Below are positions 33,056-41,562 of a stretch of 64,000 bases of DNA, in pieces. The notes beneath the pieces are model-generated. The model was not told the origin of the DNA, searched no databases, and saw only the letters and a list, made by a program, of their open reading frames with translations. The DNA comes from Amycolatopsis tolypomycina (GTDB lineage Bacteria; Actinomycetota; Actinomycetes; Mycobacteriales; Pseudonocardiaceae): NCBI RefSeq assembly GCF_900105945.1, contig NZ_FNSO01000004.1, forward strand, positions 248,001-312,000. Reading direction: 5' to 3'. The stretch's first letter is position 1. Every line of letters begins with the position of its first letter. A program made the position numbers and the translations under genes.

Positions 33056-34168
33056 CTAGTTCTGTGGCAGCTTTTCGGTGCCTCGAGTCGGCTGGGGTGC
33101 CCGTGCAGCGATCGTCCGGAAGAGACTGAGAGGTGCTTGGCATTCAGCCGCGAGGGCGAGTTCGTCGATTTCGGTCTCCGCCTTGAGGAGTTCGACGGCG
33201 CGGGGAAGTAGCGAAGGTTGCTCGAGAAGCGGCATCGGACCCGGCTCCCGGCGTCGCCAGCCGCGGTTGGACACCGTGGTCATCGCGTTGCGGTAGGTGA
33301 CGTCGCTCATCACCTTGAGGCTGCGGGCGCGGTAGAGCAGGGCTTGGAGGCTGATGTTCCACTGCTGCTTGAGCTGGCCGAGTCGACGCCAGTCCGCGTT
33401 CGCAGGCAGCTGGTCCGCGATTTCTTCGGCGGGTGTGAGGAACTCGGCGGCGAAGCGGTGTGCCTGGTCCTCGACCGCGCGACTGCCGGGCTCGGCGTCG
33501 AGGTGCATGACGAGGTGACCCAACTCGTGGGCGACGTCGAACCGCTGGCGGTAGTAGTCGTCCTTCGCCGGGTTGAGGATGATGATCGGCCGCAGCGGCG
33601 TGTCGAACGAGTACGCGTCCACGCTCGCGTTACCGGGTGGGCTGAACACCACGAGGCATCCGTGGTTCTCCGCCAGCCTGATCAGATGCCCGACCGGTCC
33701 CGGTGGCAGGTTCCACTGCTTCCGGAGCAGCCGCGCGGCTTCTTCAGGCGCATCGCTCGCCGGTGCGTCGACGGCGACCGGATGGCTGGGCAGATTCCTC
33801 TCGGGGAACTGCGCGTGCCGCTCGATCGTCAGGGCGACGTCGACGGCCATGCACCCGTACGCGTGGGCCTGGTCCCGGGAAATCTGGCTGGTGGAACGCA
33901 AGGATCGGAAGTGCGGCGCGGTCGTCGCGGTGGGCAATTCGTGCGCGCGCGTGATGAAGAATTCCGGGCTCACGTCGAGGGCGAGGGCGAGCGCGGCGAC
34001 CGTGGCCGCGGCGGGGCGCTTGAGCCCGCTCTCGTAGGCCGCGACCGCGGTCGGTGTTTTCTGGATGCGGTCGGCCAGGCCGTTCTTGCGCAGGCCCGCC
34101 AGCTGGCGCGCCAAGGTCAGCCGCCCGCCATCGAAGAAGGTGGCAACGTCGCCCAGCCGATCACTCAT
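33056..34168 (-). CDS. XRE-domain ImmA/IrrE metallopeptidase
   Basis: A 370-residue protein fusing an N-terminal XRE helix-turn-helix (LARQLAGLRKNGLADRIQKT, VAAYESGLKRPAAATVAALA, residues about 18-65) to a C-terminal ImmA/IrrE zinc peptidase with HELGH (about 225) preceded by YYRQRFDVA. ImmA cleaves repressors of mobile elements and IrrE cleaves DdrO. The fused form usually belongs to a two-gene stress or toxin-antitoxin-like module. ATG 34168 overlaps the stop of the upstream gene as ATGA, giving an operon with the 268-residue partner. Confidence 0.9.
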   Translation of the reverse strand: MSDRLGDVATFFDGGRLTLARQLAGLRKNGLADRIQKTPTAVAAYESGLKRPAAATVAALALALDVSPEFFITRAHELPTATTAPHFRSLRSTSQISRDQAHAYGCMAVDVALTIERHAQFPERNLPSHPVAVDAPASDAPEEAARLLRKQWNLPPGPVGHLIRLAENHGCLVVFSPPGNASVDAYSFDTPLRPIIILNPAKDDYYRQRFDVAHELGHLVMHLDAEPGSRAVEDQAHRFAAEFLTPAEEIADQLPANADWRRLGQLKQQWNISLQALLYRARSLKVMSDVTYRNAMTTVSNRGWRRREPGPMPLLEQPSLLPRAVELLKAETEIDELALAAECQAPLSLFRTIAARAPQPTRGTEKLPQN

Positions 34169-34971
34169 GCCTCACCAATAGCACGCGGACCGTCGTGGTC
34201 GCGCGCCGGGCGACGGATACGCACGTCGGCGTCCGCCACGGCGTCCCCGGTCGGTTCGGCTGGGCTCGTCGCCCGCCGGGACGTCGTGGGCTCGCCGTCC
34301 GGGCCGCTGCCGGCAGCCAATCCGGTGCGCCAGACCCAGGCGTTGCCGTGGTCGAGGTTCCAGCGGATGCGCCCGAAGGACAGTTCGACTTCGGCTGTCG
34401 TGGGGTCCATCGCGTGGGCGAGCACCAGCGTGCGCCGGAGTTCTCGCTGCTCCTCGGGCAGTTCGTCGAGCGGCGAGAAGCCGGCCAGCCCGGAGATCGG
34501 GAACAGCCCGCCGTCCTCTTCTCCATGGAGTTGCTTCGCGACCAGTTGCTTGGTCTCGCTGCGCTCGGTCCAGGCGATCTTGGCGACCTGGCCGAACTCA
34601 TAGGACGCGAGCAGCCATCGCCACCCGGCGACGGACCAGCCTGGTGAGCCGTTGAGGTCGCGACGCACGACCGTGCCGGCCGGCAGCAGCGGCATGGTCC
34701 GCGAGTCCCGGTCGGCGATGCCGTCGGCGAGCACGTCACGACCGACGGAGTCCTGGCCAGGCGGGACGGCGAAGTCGCCGCACTGGAAGACCCGGTCGAG
34801 CCGGTCGACGAGGTAGACGTGGGCGTTGAACCCGATCCAGGACTGTTTGTGACCGCCCGCCGGGTTGTAGTCCTCGCGCAGCTGGCCGTACGCCGACCGG
34901 TGCGCCCACACGATCCCGTCGAGCACGCCCCGGCGCCGAAGCGCTGCCAAGACGTCGTCTTCCTCGCTCAT
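34165..34971 (-). CDS. Conserved partner of the XRE/ImmA protein
   Basis: 268 residues, no recognised domain. The first 200 residues are well structured (IVWAHRSAYGQLREDYN, SWIGFNAHVYLVDRLDRVF, SWSVAGWRWLLA-like stretch near 120). The C-terminal 50 residues are polar, low-complexity and probably disordered. It is the first gene of the operon and is translationally coupled to the XRE/ImmA peptidase, so it may be the toxin-like or substrate component. That role is inferred only from position. Confidence 0.7.
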   Translation of the reverse strand: MSEEDDVLAALRRRGVLDGIVWAHRSAYGQLREDYNPAGGHKQSWIGFNAHVYLVDRLDRVFQCGDFAVPPGQDSVGRDVLADGIADRDSRTMPLLPAGTVVRRDLNGSPGWSVAGWRWLLASYEFGQVAKIAWTERSETKQLVAKQLHGEEDGGLFPISGLAGFSPLDELPEEQRELRRTLVLAHAMDPTTAEVELSFGRIRWNLDHGNAWVWRTGLAAGSGPDGEPTTSRRATSPAEPTGDAVADADVRIRRPARDHDGPRAIGEA

Positions 34972-35006
34972 GGCGCAGTACTGTACTCGAAGTCAGTAAT
35001 CTGTGT

Positions 35007-35525
35007 TCAGAAGTGAACCGGACGGCGTGTCGTCAGGCTGCATCCGGCTGGTCCAGCTGCCGACGAGCCAGTACTCCCGGCCCTCATGCGCCAAGACCTA
35101 CACCCGCTGCACTGGAAGCTCCCATCGAATGTCTGCCGAACCAGATTTCGTGCGGCTGGTCCGGCTGCACGGTGAGGCCGACGCGGTCCCAGGTCGGAGC
35201 CGGGCCGGATTGGCGGACTTCCCGCTGGCGGTCCTCGTCGTGTTACGTCCGGATGCTGCGCCAAGAGCCGTCGGAAGCGGTGAAGGTTGCCCATTCGGCA
35301 CCGGCGCCGTCTGCGCCTTGGCGGCCGAACGTGATTCCGGCAGGCAGGTCGGCTTGGGCGAGGAACCAGGGGATGAGCGAGTTCCCCAGGCGCCGCCGGG
35401 TTGCTGGGTGTGGAACTCGCGGACGCTCCCTTGGTGAGCAGGTTGGCGATCGTCTCCGTGATGGGTGCCTTGATGGCGTCCTCGAGCCAGTCGCACTGGC
35501 CGGTCGCGTGGCATTCAAGGAACAC
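35007..35525 (-). pseudogene. Degraded gene remnant
   Basis: A minus-strand frame starting CHATGQCDWLEDAIKAPITE and TIANLLTKG looks protein-like, then shifts. The neighbouring frame continues NSLIPWFLAQADLPAGITFG and AEWATFTASDGSW before decaying. The pieces suggest one former gene of a mobile element (a conjugation or membrane-associated protein is possible but unproven). No intact frame remains, and 34972-35552 holds nothing else. Confidence 0.35.
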
Positions 35526-35552
35526 CCACTCGCCGTCGGACGGAGGGACGGA

Positions 35553-35657
35553 GTGGCGCTTCTGATGGCTCTCGCCGGCTGGGCGATCCTGCTGGCCGGG
35601 TCCTGGTTTTCGTTACGCCGGCGGGTCGCTCGCTACCGGGGCCGGACGAGGACATAG
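35553..35657 (+). CDS. Possible 34-residue membrane peptide
   Basis: GTG at 35553 with GGAGGGACGGA directly upstream. The product has one hydrophobic helix (LLMALAGWAILLAGSWF) followed by a basic tail (SLRRRVARYRGRTRT). It could be a genuine short membrane peptide of the element or the surviving end of a larger protein. Confidence 0.3.
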   Translation: MALLMALAGWAILLAGSWFSLRRRVARYRGRTRT

Positions 35658-35682
35658 GTGTTCCGACACGCGCCTCCGGGTC

Positions 35683-36102
35683 TTGCCGGCCCTGCGGCTT
35701 GTCGTATTCGGCATCACCGTCAGCGGCCGACTGGGGTGGGTGGCGGTGGCCTGGATCCAGGGACGGAATACGGCACCGTTGGAGTCGGTTCCCGACCTGC
35801 CGTTCCGGGTGAAGCAGTTCGATTACCTGGGTGACCTCGACGCCCCCGGCCTCGAGATCGCGGCCACCGCCTGCGCGATCGTCAGCCGGTCCGGTATTCC
35901 GGCCGGACCGGCGGAGTCGCTGTGGCGGTTGCTGGCGGACCGGCCATCGCGAGCTGGCGCCGCAGTCGAGCCGGGGCGAGCCCGCGACCTGACGGAGTGG
36001 CTTCCGGAAGCCGTGCGGGATCGCAGTGCCGCACTGTTGACCAGCGGAAGAGCCATACCGCAGGAAGCCTTGCCTTTCGATCTCCTCGATCGAACTCTGT
36101 GA
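35683..36102 (+). pseudogene. Toprim-like protein fragment
   Basis: The meaningful part (VKQFDYLGDLDAPGLEIAAT, then PSRAGAAVEPGRARDLTEWL and AIPQEALPFDLLD) resembles the C-terminal Toprim module of DUF2220/DUF2399-like proteins such as the Wadjet subunit JetD, where the GDxD acidic pair binds metal. The N-terminal part is missing and the TTG at 35683 is not convincing. It is probably the tail of a lost defence or recombination gene. The assignment is tentative. Confidence 0.4.
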
Positions 36103-36125
36103 GCAGCTTCGTGCTTCCGCAAGGT

Positions 36126-37199
36126 TCAATTGCGCCAGCCGGCGGCGAGCAGTGCTCGGATCTCCGCTGTCGACAGGCGTACGGTGCGGTCGCCTCGACG
36201 TTCGTAGATCAGGGTGCCCTCGTGCTTGGCGACGACAAACGGCTTCGTGTGTTCCGGCTGAGCGGGAATGCTGATCAGCACGACGACTCCGCAGCCTGCA
36301 GGCACAACGTCGATCTCCAGACCCAGAACAACGGGAGAAATGTGTTCGTCGATGATCTTCCGGTACCGCTCCGCCGTGTGTGCTCTCGCCGCGACGGGGG
36401 TGATCCCTGTGATGACGTCGCGGCCGTCGGCTGGTTCGGTTTTGAGACCGACCGCCAGCAGGCCCGGCCGACGACCGTTGGCGAAACCGCTCACGGCCTT
36501 CGTCAGCTTGTCGTTGCCGTCGTGGTGGCCGAGACGTAGTTCGGCCTTGCATTCCAGCCAGTCCGACTCCGGGGTGCCGAGCGCGTCATCGAACTGTCCA
36601 TCGAGCAGTTTCTGCCTGAATTCGACACGGCGGTCCGGGCCGAGTTCGCCGCGGAAAGTGCACAACGCGGCCCGGAGGGATTTCACTGCTTCGCAGAAGG
36701 CTCCAACCGTGACTTTGTCGTCAGTCACCCTCACATTGATGTGCCAGTAGTCCTCGTCGATATCTTCGTCGGCTGGGATGTGCTCCAGCCAGTCCACAAC
36801 GGCGCCGGCGGCCAGGAACGTCTCGTCTGCGTGCCGACGCGCAGACGACAGACTTCGGGGGTTGCCGCCTTCGAGGTTGAACGTACCGACCACCGACCCG
36901 TCTCGTTCGAACATGAGGGCGACGTGTTCGTGTTTGCGGCCGTTCTGGAAGTGCACGCCGAGTGCCATGGTGAGGCGACCGGGTCGCTGTGCGAAACCGT
37001 CGGCGAAATGCCGGGTCAGTGAGGCGATGGAAATATCCTCGAGTTCCACTAGTCGCACTTCTACGCATGCAACCGAATGGTTGTCGTCGCCGTACTCTTC
37101 GAATCCTCCGGGGTCGCGTTCTCCTCGCTGATGTAGTTTGATCCGCGCCCGTATGTTGGAATACGCGAGCAAGTCGGTCAAGGAAACGGCCAATCCCAT
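36126..37199 (-). CDS. AlbA_2 (Schlafen-type) domain protein
   Basis: A 357-residue protein. The C-terminal half carries the AlbA_2 module: SDWLECKAELRLGH (about 215), then LTKAVSGFANGRRPGLLAVG and GVVVLISIPAQPEH, and ends RRGDRTVRLSTAEIRALLAA. The N-terminal half is a separate alpha/beta region without a known family. AlbA_2 proteins bind nucleic acid, and some are nucleases in anti-phage systems; no DNA-binding HTH is present. ATG 37199 is chosen because upstream codons are low-quality sequence; a longer frame to 37541 is not supported. Confidence 0.7.
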   Translation of the reverse strand: MGLAVSLTDLLAYSNIRARIKLHQRGERDPGGFEEYGDDNHSVACVEVRLVELEDISIASLTRHFADGFAQRPGRLTMALGVHFQNGRKHEHVALMFERDGSVVGTFNLEGGNPRSLSSARRHADETFLAAGAVVDWLEHIPADEDIDEDYWHINVRVTDDKVTVGAFCEAVKSLRAALCTFRGELGPDRRVEFRQKLLDGQFDDALGTPESDWLECKAELRLGHHDGNDKLTKAVSGFANGRRPGLLAVGLKTEPADGRDVITGITPVAARAHTAERYRKIIDEHISPVVLGLEIDVVPAGCGVVVLISIPAQPEHTKPFVVAKHEGTLIYERRGDRTVRLSTAEIRALLAAGWRN

Positions 37200-37263
37200 C
37201 GCCCAAGGATAGCGACCGCCGACAAGATCCTGCGCGCCCGTGGTCCTGTCCGGATTCCGAAGG

Positions 37264-37938
37264 TCAGTCGTTCTGGCGCACCTCCACTGTCTGCGGCGGC
37301 CGGGCAGCAGTGGCGCTTCCGATCGGACTGAGCTGCCCGGCCGCACGCCACTTGCGCAAGATCCGGCGACCGTAGTTGTGCGTACCGGCGACCCGATCCA
37401 GTTCCGCGCCGGAGGGCGAACGGCCCTGGCGGCACTCGGCCTCGTAGAACGCCCACATTCGCTGCTCGGCGGTTTTATCCACAGGTGCGGACGAACCTGT
37501 GGATAACTCCTCCGAGGGGGTGTCATCGTCCCGGGACGCACCCGTTGCTGAAGTTGCTCGCTGCCGTTTCAGGGCTCGGTTGAGCAGTTCGACCGCGAGG
37601 AGCAGGGCAAGAGGCGGGCAGGCCGCGACCATGATGCCGAAGGCACTCAGCTCGGCGGCCGAGGCGATGTTGGCGCAGAGCGAAAGCGAGATGCCGAACA
37701 CGAAGGCGAGCCAGGCTTGCCACCGGCTGCCGCTGCCGGACTTCCACAGCTCGACCGTGGCGATGGTGAGCAGGCCGTCGATGAGGGGCCAGATCCAGGC
37801 CGTCGTCTCATCCGCCCCGAAGCGGAGGGCGAACCGGAGGCCGTGCCGGTAGGACGCGAAGGCCGCGCCGAGCGCGACGAGCGCGGTGAAGAAGCACTGG
37901 ACGCCGAGGGCGACGCCGTCGCGGGATGGCTTCGTCAT
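37264..37938 (-). CDS. DUF2637 membrane protein
   Basis: A 224-residue protein with about four hydrophobic segments (FFTALVALGAAFASYRHGLR, TTAWIWPLIDGLLTIATVEL, LAFVFGISLSLCANIASAAE, FGIMVAACPPLALLLAVELL). The cytoplasmic tail includes a helix-turn-helix-like part (GRSPSGAELDRVAGTHNYGR). DUF2637 proteins are typical cargo of actinomycete integrative and conjugative elements and phages, where they lie beside transfer or replication genes. Its place at the right edge of the island supports that origin. Confidence 0.82.
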   Translation of the reverse strand: MTKPSRDGVALGVQCFFTALVALGAAFASYRHGLRFALRFGADETTAWIWPLIDGLLTIATVELWKSGSGSRWQAWLAFVFGISLSLCANIASAAELSAFGIMVAACPPLALLLAVELLNRALKRQRATSATGASRDDDTPSEELSTGSSAPVDKTAEQRMWAFYEAECRQGRSPSGAELDRVAGTHNYGRRILRKWRAAGQLSPIGSATAARPPQTVEVRQND

Positions 37939-38019
37939 CGCCGCCTCCGGCCGTACTCGACGAGCGTCAGAGTCGCGGAGATCTGCAGGTCAGAGGCAGG
38001 CGGAGCCGGGTGGTTGCTG

Positions 38020-38046
38020 TTCGTACCCGGTCGGGGGTACCAGCAG
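38020..38046 (+). repeat. Putative attR, tRNA-Glu 3'-end copy
   Basis: Matches 17345-17371 at 22 of 27 positions, with TCGGGGGTAC identical and AGCAG after one mismatch. A strong terminator follows, as it does behind the real tRNA. No cloverleaf can be folded here, so it is not a tRNA gene. Confidence 0.5.
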
Positions 38047-38050
38047 TAAT

Positions 38051-38082
38051 AAACCCGTCTGACTTCGGTCAGGCGGGTTTTT
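38051..38082 (+). terminator. Intrinsic terminator at right edge of island
   Basis: AAACCCGTCTGAC, loop TTCG, GTCAGGCGGGTTT and further Ts: a 13-bp stem with one G-U pair. It may be the original terminator of tRNA-Glu left behind after integration, and can also end the convergent Hsp70 transcript. Confidence 0.8.
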
Positions 38083-38120
38083 GCTTGTGCGGCAAACACT
38101 TCTGCCGGAGATCCTGTGCC

Positions 38121-40937
38121 CTACAAACTCGGGCGCTGCCGGTAGATCGCCACGCCGATCTGCTGGCTGACCTGGTCGAGATCGGCCGCCGCCGTTCTGA
38201 TCGCTTCGCTGTCCGTTCCCGCGAGGGCTGTGCGCAGCACGTCGATCGCCTGGCGGGCTTCGCCCTGCATTGTGAACGGGAACTTGCCGCCGTGCTCGCG
38301 GATGAATGCCTCCAGCTGGTAGATCGACGTCTCCGCGCGGTTGCGCAGCTCCGCTTCCTCGCGGCGGCGCTGGTCCTCCTCCGTCCAGCGCTCCGCGTCG
38401 CGGACCATGCGGCCGATCTCGTCGCGGGACAGGCCCACGCCGCCCGAAATGGCCAGTGACTGCTCGCGGCCGGTGCCGAGGTCGCGGGCCGACACGTGCA
38501 TCACGCCGTTGGGGTCGAGGTCGAACGTCACTTCGAACTGGGGGACGCCGCGGGGTGCCGGGGGCAGGCCGGTCAGCTCGAACGTGCCCAGGTGCCGGTT
38601 CTCCTTCGCGATCTCGCGCTCGCCCTGGTACACGCTGACCTGGATGGACGGCTGGTTGTCCTCGGCCGTGGTGAAGATCTCCGAACGCTTGATCGGCAGG
38701 GTGGTGTTGCGCGGGATGACCCGCGTGAACACCCCGCCCTTGGTCTCGATGCCGAGCGAAACCGGGTTCACGTCGAGCAGGAGCGTGTCCTGCACCTCGC
38801 CGCGCAGCACCCCGGCCTGCAGGGCGGCGCCCGCGGCGACGATCTCGTTGGAACTGAACCGCTGCTTCGGCGTGGCCCCGTCCAGCAGCTCGCGCACGAG
38901 GGCGAGGAACGCCGGCATCCGCGCGGCCCCGCCGGCGAACAGGACGTGGTCGATCTGCGCCGCGGTGATGCCCGCCTCGCGGAGGACGTCGGTGACCGGG
39001 CCGCGGACGCGGTCGAGCAGGTCCGCGGTGATGCTTTCGAGCTCGGCGCGGGTGAGGGCCTCGTCGAGGTGCAGCGGCTCCTTCTCGGCGCTCACCGTGA
39101 TGTACGGCAGGGCGATCGTCGTGCGCTGCACGCTGGACAACGCGATCTTGGCCTGCTCCGCGGCTTCCCGGAGCCGCTGCAGCGCCATCCGGTCGGCCTG
39201 GAGGTCGATGCCCCGCGCGCGCCGGAAGCGGGCCGCGATGTGGTCGACGATCCGCTGGTCCCAGTCGTCGCCGCCGAGCTCGTTGTCGCCGCTGGTCGCC
39301 TTCACCTCGAAGATGCCCATGCCGCACTCCAGCAGCGAAACGTCGAACGTGCCGCCGCCCAGGTCGCAGACGAGCACCGCGACGTCGGCGTCGGTGGTGC
39401 CCAGCCCGGAGGCCAGCGCCGCCGCGGTCGGTTCGCTGAGCAGCCGCAGGACGTTCAGCCCGGCGATCTCGGCGGCTTCCTTCGTGGCTTGCCGCTGGTG
39501 GTCGGTGAAGTAGGCGGGCACGGTCAGCACGACGTCGGTGATCCGCGCGTTCAGCCCGGCTTCGGCGTCGTGCTTGAGCTTCGCCAGCACCCGCGCGGCG
39601 ATCTCCTGTGCCGTGTACCGCCGCCCGTCGATCGGCGGCGACTTCCAGTCGGTTCCGATGCGCCGCTTGATCGAGCGGAACGTCCGGTCCGCGTTCGTCA
39701 CCGCCTGGTTCTTCGCCGACTGCCCGACGAAGACTTCGCCCGACTTCGCGAACGCGACGACCGACGGCGTCGTCGGTGTCCCTTCGGCGTTGGGCACCAG
39801 GAACGGGCTGCGGTTCTCGAGCGTGGCGAGGGCGGAGTTGGTGGTGCCGAAGTCGATGCCGACCGACGTGAGCTGCCGCCGCGGCGGCTCGTCGGCCTTC
39901 GGGCGCTCCGGTGCCCGCGGCTCGGCAGGCGGCGCGACGGACGGTTCGGGAGGGGGCGCGGGCCGGGCGGCCGGCTGCCCGCGCAGGTCGCGGAGGGCTT
40001 CGGTGGCCTTGCTCGCCAGCGACCGGCTGTCGTCGTCGGTCAGCGCGGTCAACGCCTCGAGCGCGGCACGGGCCAGCAGCGGCTCACTGCCCTTGACCAG
40101 GGTGACGAGCATGCCGATCGCCTCCGCGCGGTCCTGCGGCACGGGCTCCCGCAGTGCGCGGGCGACCGCGGGCGGCAGCACGGTGTGCGGGCCGGTCGTC
40201 CAGGCGACGTTGCGGGCCAGCGCGAGGTCGTCCACCGTGCCGCCACCCCGGCGTTGCGGCTTCGGCAGCCCGCGGGCGTTCAGGGCGCGCAGCAGGTGGC
40301 GGTAGATCTGGGCGAGGGTCAGGAACTCCGGGCCGTCGGTGAGGCCGTCGCCGAGGAGGCGGAGCAGTTCACCGGTGAACGCGGTGTGGGGCGCGCCGAG
40401 CGGGGCGTTGGCGGTTTCGTTGGCCGCTGACGACGTCAGGGTGTAGCGCCCGGGGATGTCGATCTGCCCGGATACCACCGAGCCGGGATCGGCCATCGCC
40501 TCGATGGCCCGGCCCGAGAAGCAGCAGTCGAGGATCAGGATGTTGTGGATCGCCGGGCTCTCGCGGAACACCCGGTCGATCATGGTGAGCGGCATCGCCG
40601 AGTAGGCGACGCGCTGCGCCCGCGTCGAGGACAGCCCGAGGTAGAGCGCGCCGTCGTCGTCGACGAGGCCGTGGCCGGCGTAGTAGACGAGCAGGGTGTC
40701 CTCGGCCTGCTCGGCGATCTCCGCCATCCGGGAGCCGAGCTGGTGGCTGTTGTCCGGGTCGGTGATCACCGTGCAGTGCCGCGCCGCGAACCCGCCGAAG
40801 TCCTCGCGGGTGAGGTGCTCGGCGAGGCCGGTGACGTTGCCCAGCACCGCGGGCAGGTCCGGCAGGCGGTCGTCGCCGGGGTAGCGGGCGGTGCCGACGA
40901 GGATGACGCGGGACCTCCCCGGATCGGGCAGGCGCAC
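38121..40937 (-). CDS. Caspase-like protease fused to Hsp70 (DnaK)
   Basis: 938 residues. Residues 1-245 form a C14 caspase/metacaspase domain with catalytic His89 (YYAGHG) and Cys139 (DCCFSG). Residues 255-320 are HEAT-like helices, followed by a Pro-rich linker. From about 357 an almost complete Hsp70 follows: [74 protein letters not shown], then the substrate-binding beta domain ([20 protein letters not shown]) and a short lid. The caspase could be an effector gated by the chaperone ATPase. GTG start behind GGAGAGG, 3 nt after the EACC1-like gene stop. It is separate from the housekeeping dnaK. Confidence 0.9.
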   Translation of the reverse strand: MRLPDPGRSRVILVGTARYPGDDRLPDLPAVLGNVTGLAEHLTREDFGGFAARHCTVITDPDNSHQLGSRMAEIAEQAEDTLLVYYAGHGLVDDDGALYLGLSSTRAQRVAYSAMPLTMIDRVFRESPAIHNILILDCCFSGRAIEAMADPGSVVSGQIDIPGRYTLTSSAANETANAPLGAPHTAFTGELLRLLGDGLTDGPEFLTLAQIYRHLLRALNARGLPKPQRRGGGTVDDLALARNVAWTTGPHTVLPPAVARALREPVPQDRAEAIGMLVTLVKGSEPLLARAALEALTALTDDDSRSLASKATEALRDLRGQPAARPAPPPEPSVAPPAEPRAPERPKADEPPRRQLTSVGIDFGTTNSALATLENRSPFLVPNAEGTPTTPSVVAFAKSGEVFVGQSAKNQAVTNADRTFRSIKRRIGTDWKSPPIDGRRYTAQEIAARVLAKLKHDAEAGLNARITDVVLTVPAYFTDHQRQATKEAAEIAGLNVLRLLSEPTAAALASGLGTTDADVAVLVCDLGGGTFDVSLLECGMGIFEVKATSGDNELGGDDWDQRIVDHIAARFRRARGIDLQADRMALQRLREAAEQAKIALSSVQRTTIALPYITVSAEKEPLHLDEALTRAELESITADLLDRVRGPVTDVLREAGITAAQIDHVLFAGGAARMPAFLALVRELLDGATPKQRFSSNEIVAAGAALQAGVLRGEVQDTLLLDVNPVSLGIETKGGVFTRVIPRNTTLPIKRSEIFTTAEDNQPSIQVSVYQGEREIAKENRHLGTFELTGLPPAPRGVPQFEVTFDLDPNGVMHVSARDLGTGREQSLAISGGVGLSRDEIGRMVRDAERWTEEDQRRREEAELRNRAETSIYQLEAFIREHGGKFPFTMQGEARQAIDVLRTALAGTDSEAIRTAAADLDQVSQQIGVAIYRQRPSL

Positions 40938-40940
40938 CGG

Positions 40941-41297
40941 CTACCTCTCCCGCTCGGCGTCGAGGACGCTCTTGATCACGGCTTCGGCGTCGGCCACCCG
41001 CTGGGCGGTGACCTTCACCGAGCGGCCGCCGTCGGCGTCGGTGGTGATCTCGATCGTGGTGTCCGAGCGCTGCTGCCGCAGCCAGGTCGTCAGCGACCGG
41101 GCGAGCACCGCGGCCGCGCCCCCGCCGCCGAGCGCGACCGTCAGCACGTCCGCGACCGCGCCCATTTCGCCGGGGGCGGGGGCGGCGCCGGTCAGTTCGA
41201 CCCGGCCGCGCAGTTCGTCTTCGGCCCGCAGCCAGGTCAGGAGCGGGCGGAGCCTGTCGCGGGCGTCGTCCGTGGTCACCCGAATCCGTGCCTGCAT
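40941..41297 (-). CDS. EACC1-like (effector-associated constant component) protein
   Basis: 118 residues. It shows a beta-rich N-terminus (ARIRVTTDDA, LLTWLRAEDELRGRVEL), a Gly-rich hydrophobic hairpin (GAVADVLTVALGGGGAAAVL) and a C-terminal sheet/helix (TIEITTDADGGRSVKVTAQR). This matches the layout of the effector-associated constant component family found as the invariant small partner in NTP-dependent conflict systems with caspase- or trypsin-like effectors. The hairpin may insert into a membrane. It is encoded immediately upstream of the caspase-Hsp70 fusion as a two-gene operon. Confidence 0.75.
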   Translation of the reverse strand: MQARIRVTTDDARDRLRPLLTWLRAEDELRGRVELTGAAPAPGEMGAVADVLTVALGGGGAAAVLARSLTTWLRQQRSDTTIEITTDADGGRSVKVTAQRVADAEAVIKSVLDAERER

Positions 41298-41382
41298 CCC
41301 GCGCTCCTCCGCCCCGGCCCCCGGCTGTTGACTAGATCGTAGGACGCGGTGGCTTCGCTACAGGCGTTTTCCGGCGGACGAG

Positions 41383-41562
41383 TCAGCAGCAACGATCCAG
41401 CGGACGCCCTTCCCGCCGCCGCAGCCGGTCAAGCTCGTAGGCCCGGCGGGTCGGCACGGGGTGGTCCGGGTGGTTCGCCCGCACCCGGGCGCAGTGCCGC
41501 TCGTACGCCGCCGCTCCGCCGAGCTCCCGGAGGTACCAGCGGAGCGCACGCAGCACCTTCAC
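41383..41562 (-). CDS. ybdD: YbdD/YjiX family small protein
   Basis: 59 residues: LRALRWYLRELGGAAAYERH, then HPDHPVPTRRAYE and the Arg-rich end, the complete pattern of the YbdD/YjiX (DUF466) family. Members are small partners needed for activity of CstA-type transporters such as BtsT and CstA. GTG 41562 overlaps the cstA stop as GTGA. Confidence 0.85.
   Translation of the reverse strand: MKVLRALRWYLRELGGAAAYERHCARVRANHPDHPVPTRRAYELDRLRRREGRPLDRCC

Noticed and set aside
35003..35657. Plus-strand proteins of 144 and 214 residues
   Set aside because: They overlap a degraded minus-strand gene; only the last 34 codons with their own ribosome site look plausible.
38011..38046. Possible second tRNA gene
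   Set aside because: Only the 3' end resembles tRNA-Glu; no D-arm, anticodon arm or 5' acceptor strand can be folded upstream, so it is treated as an attachment-site copy.
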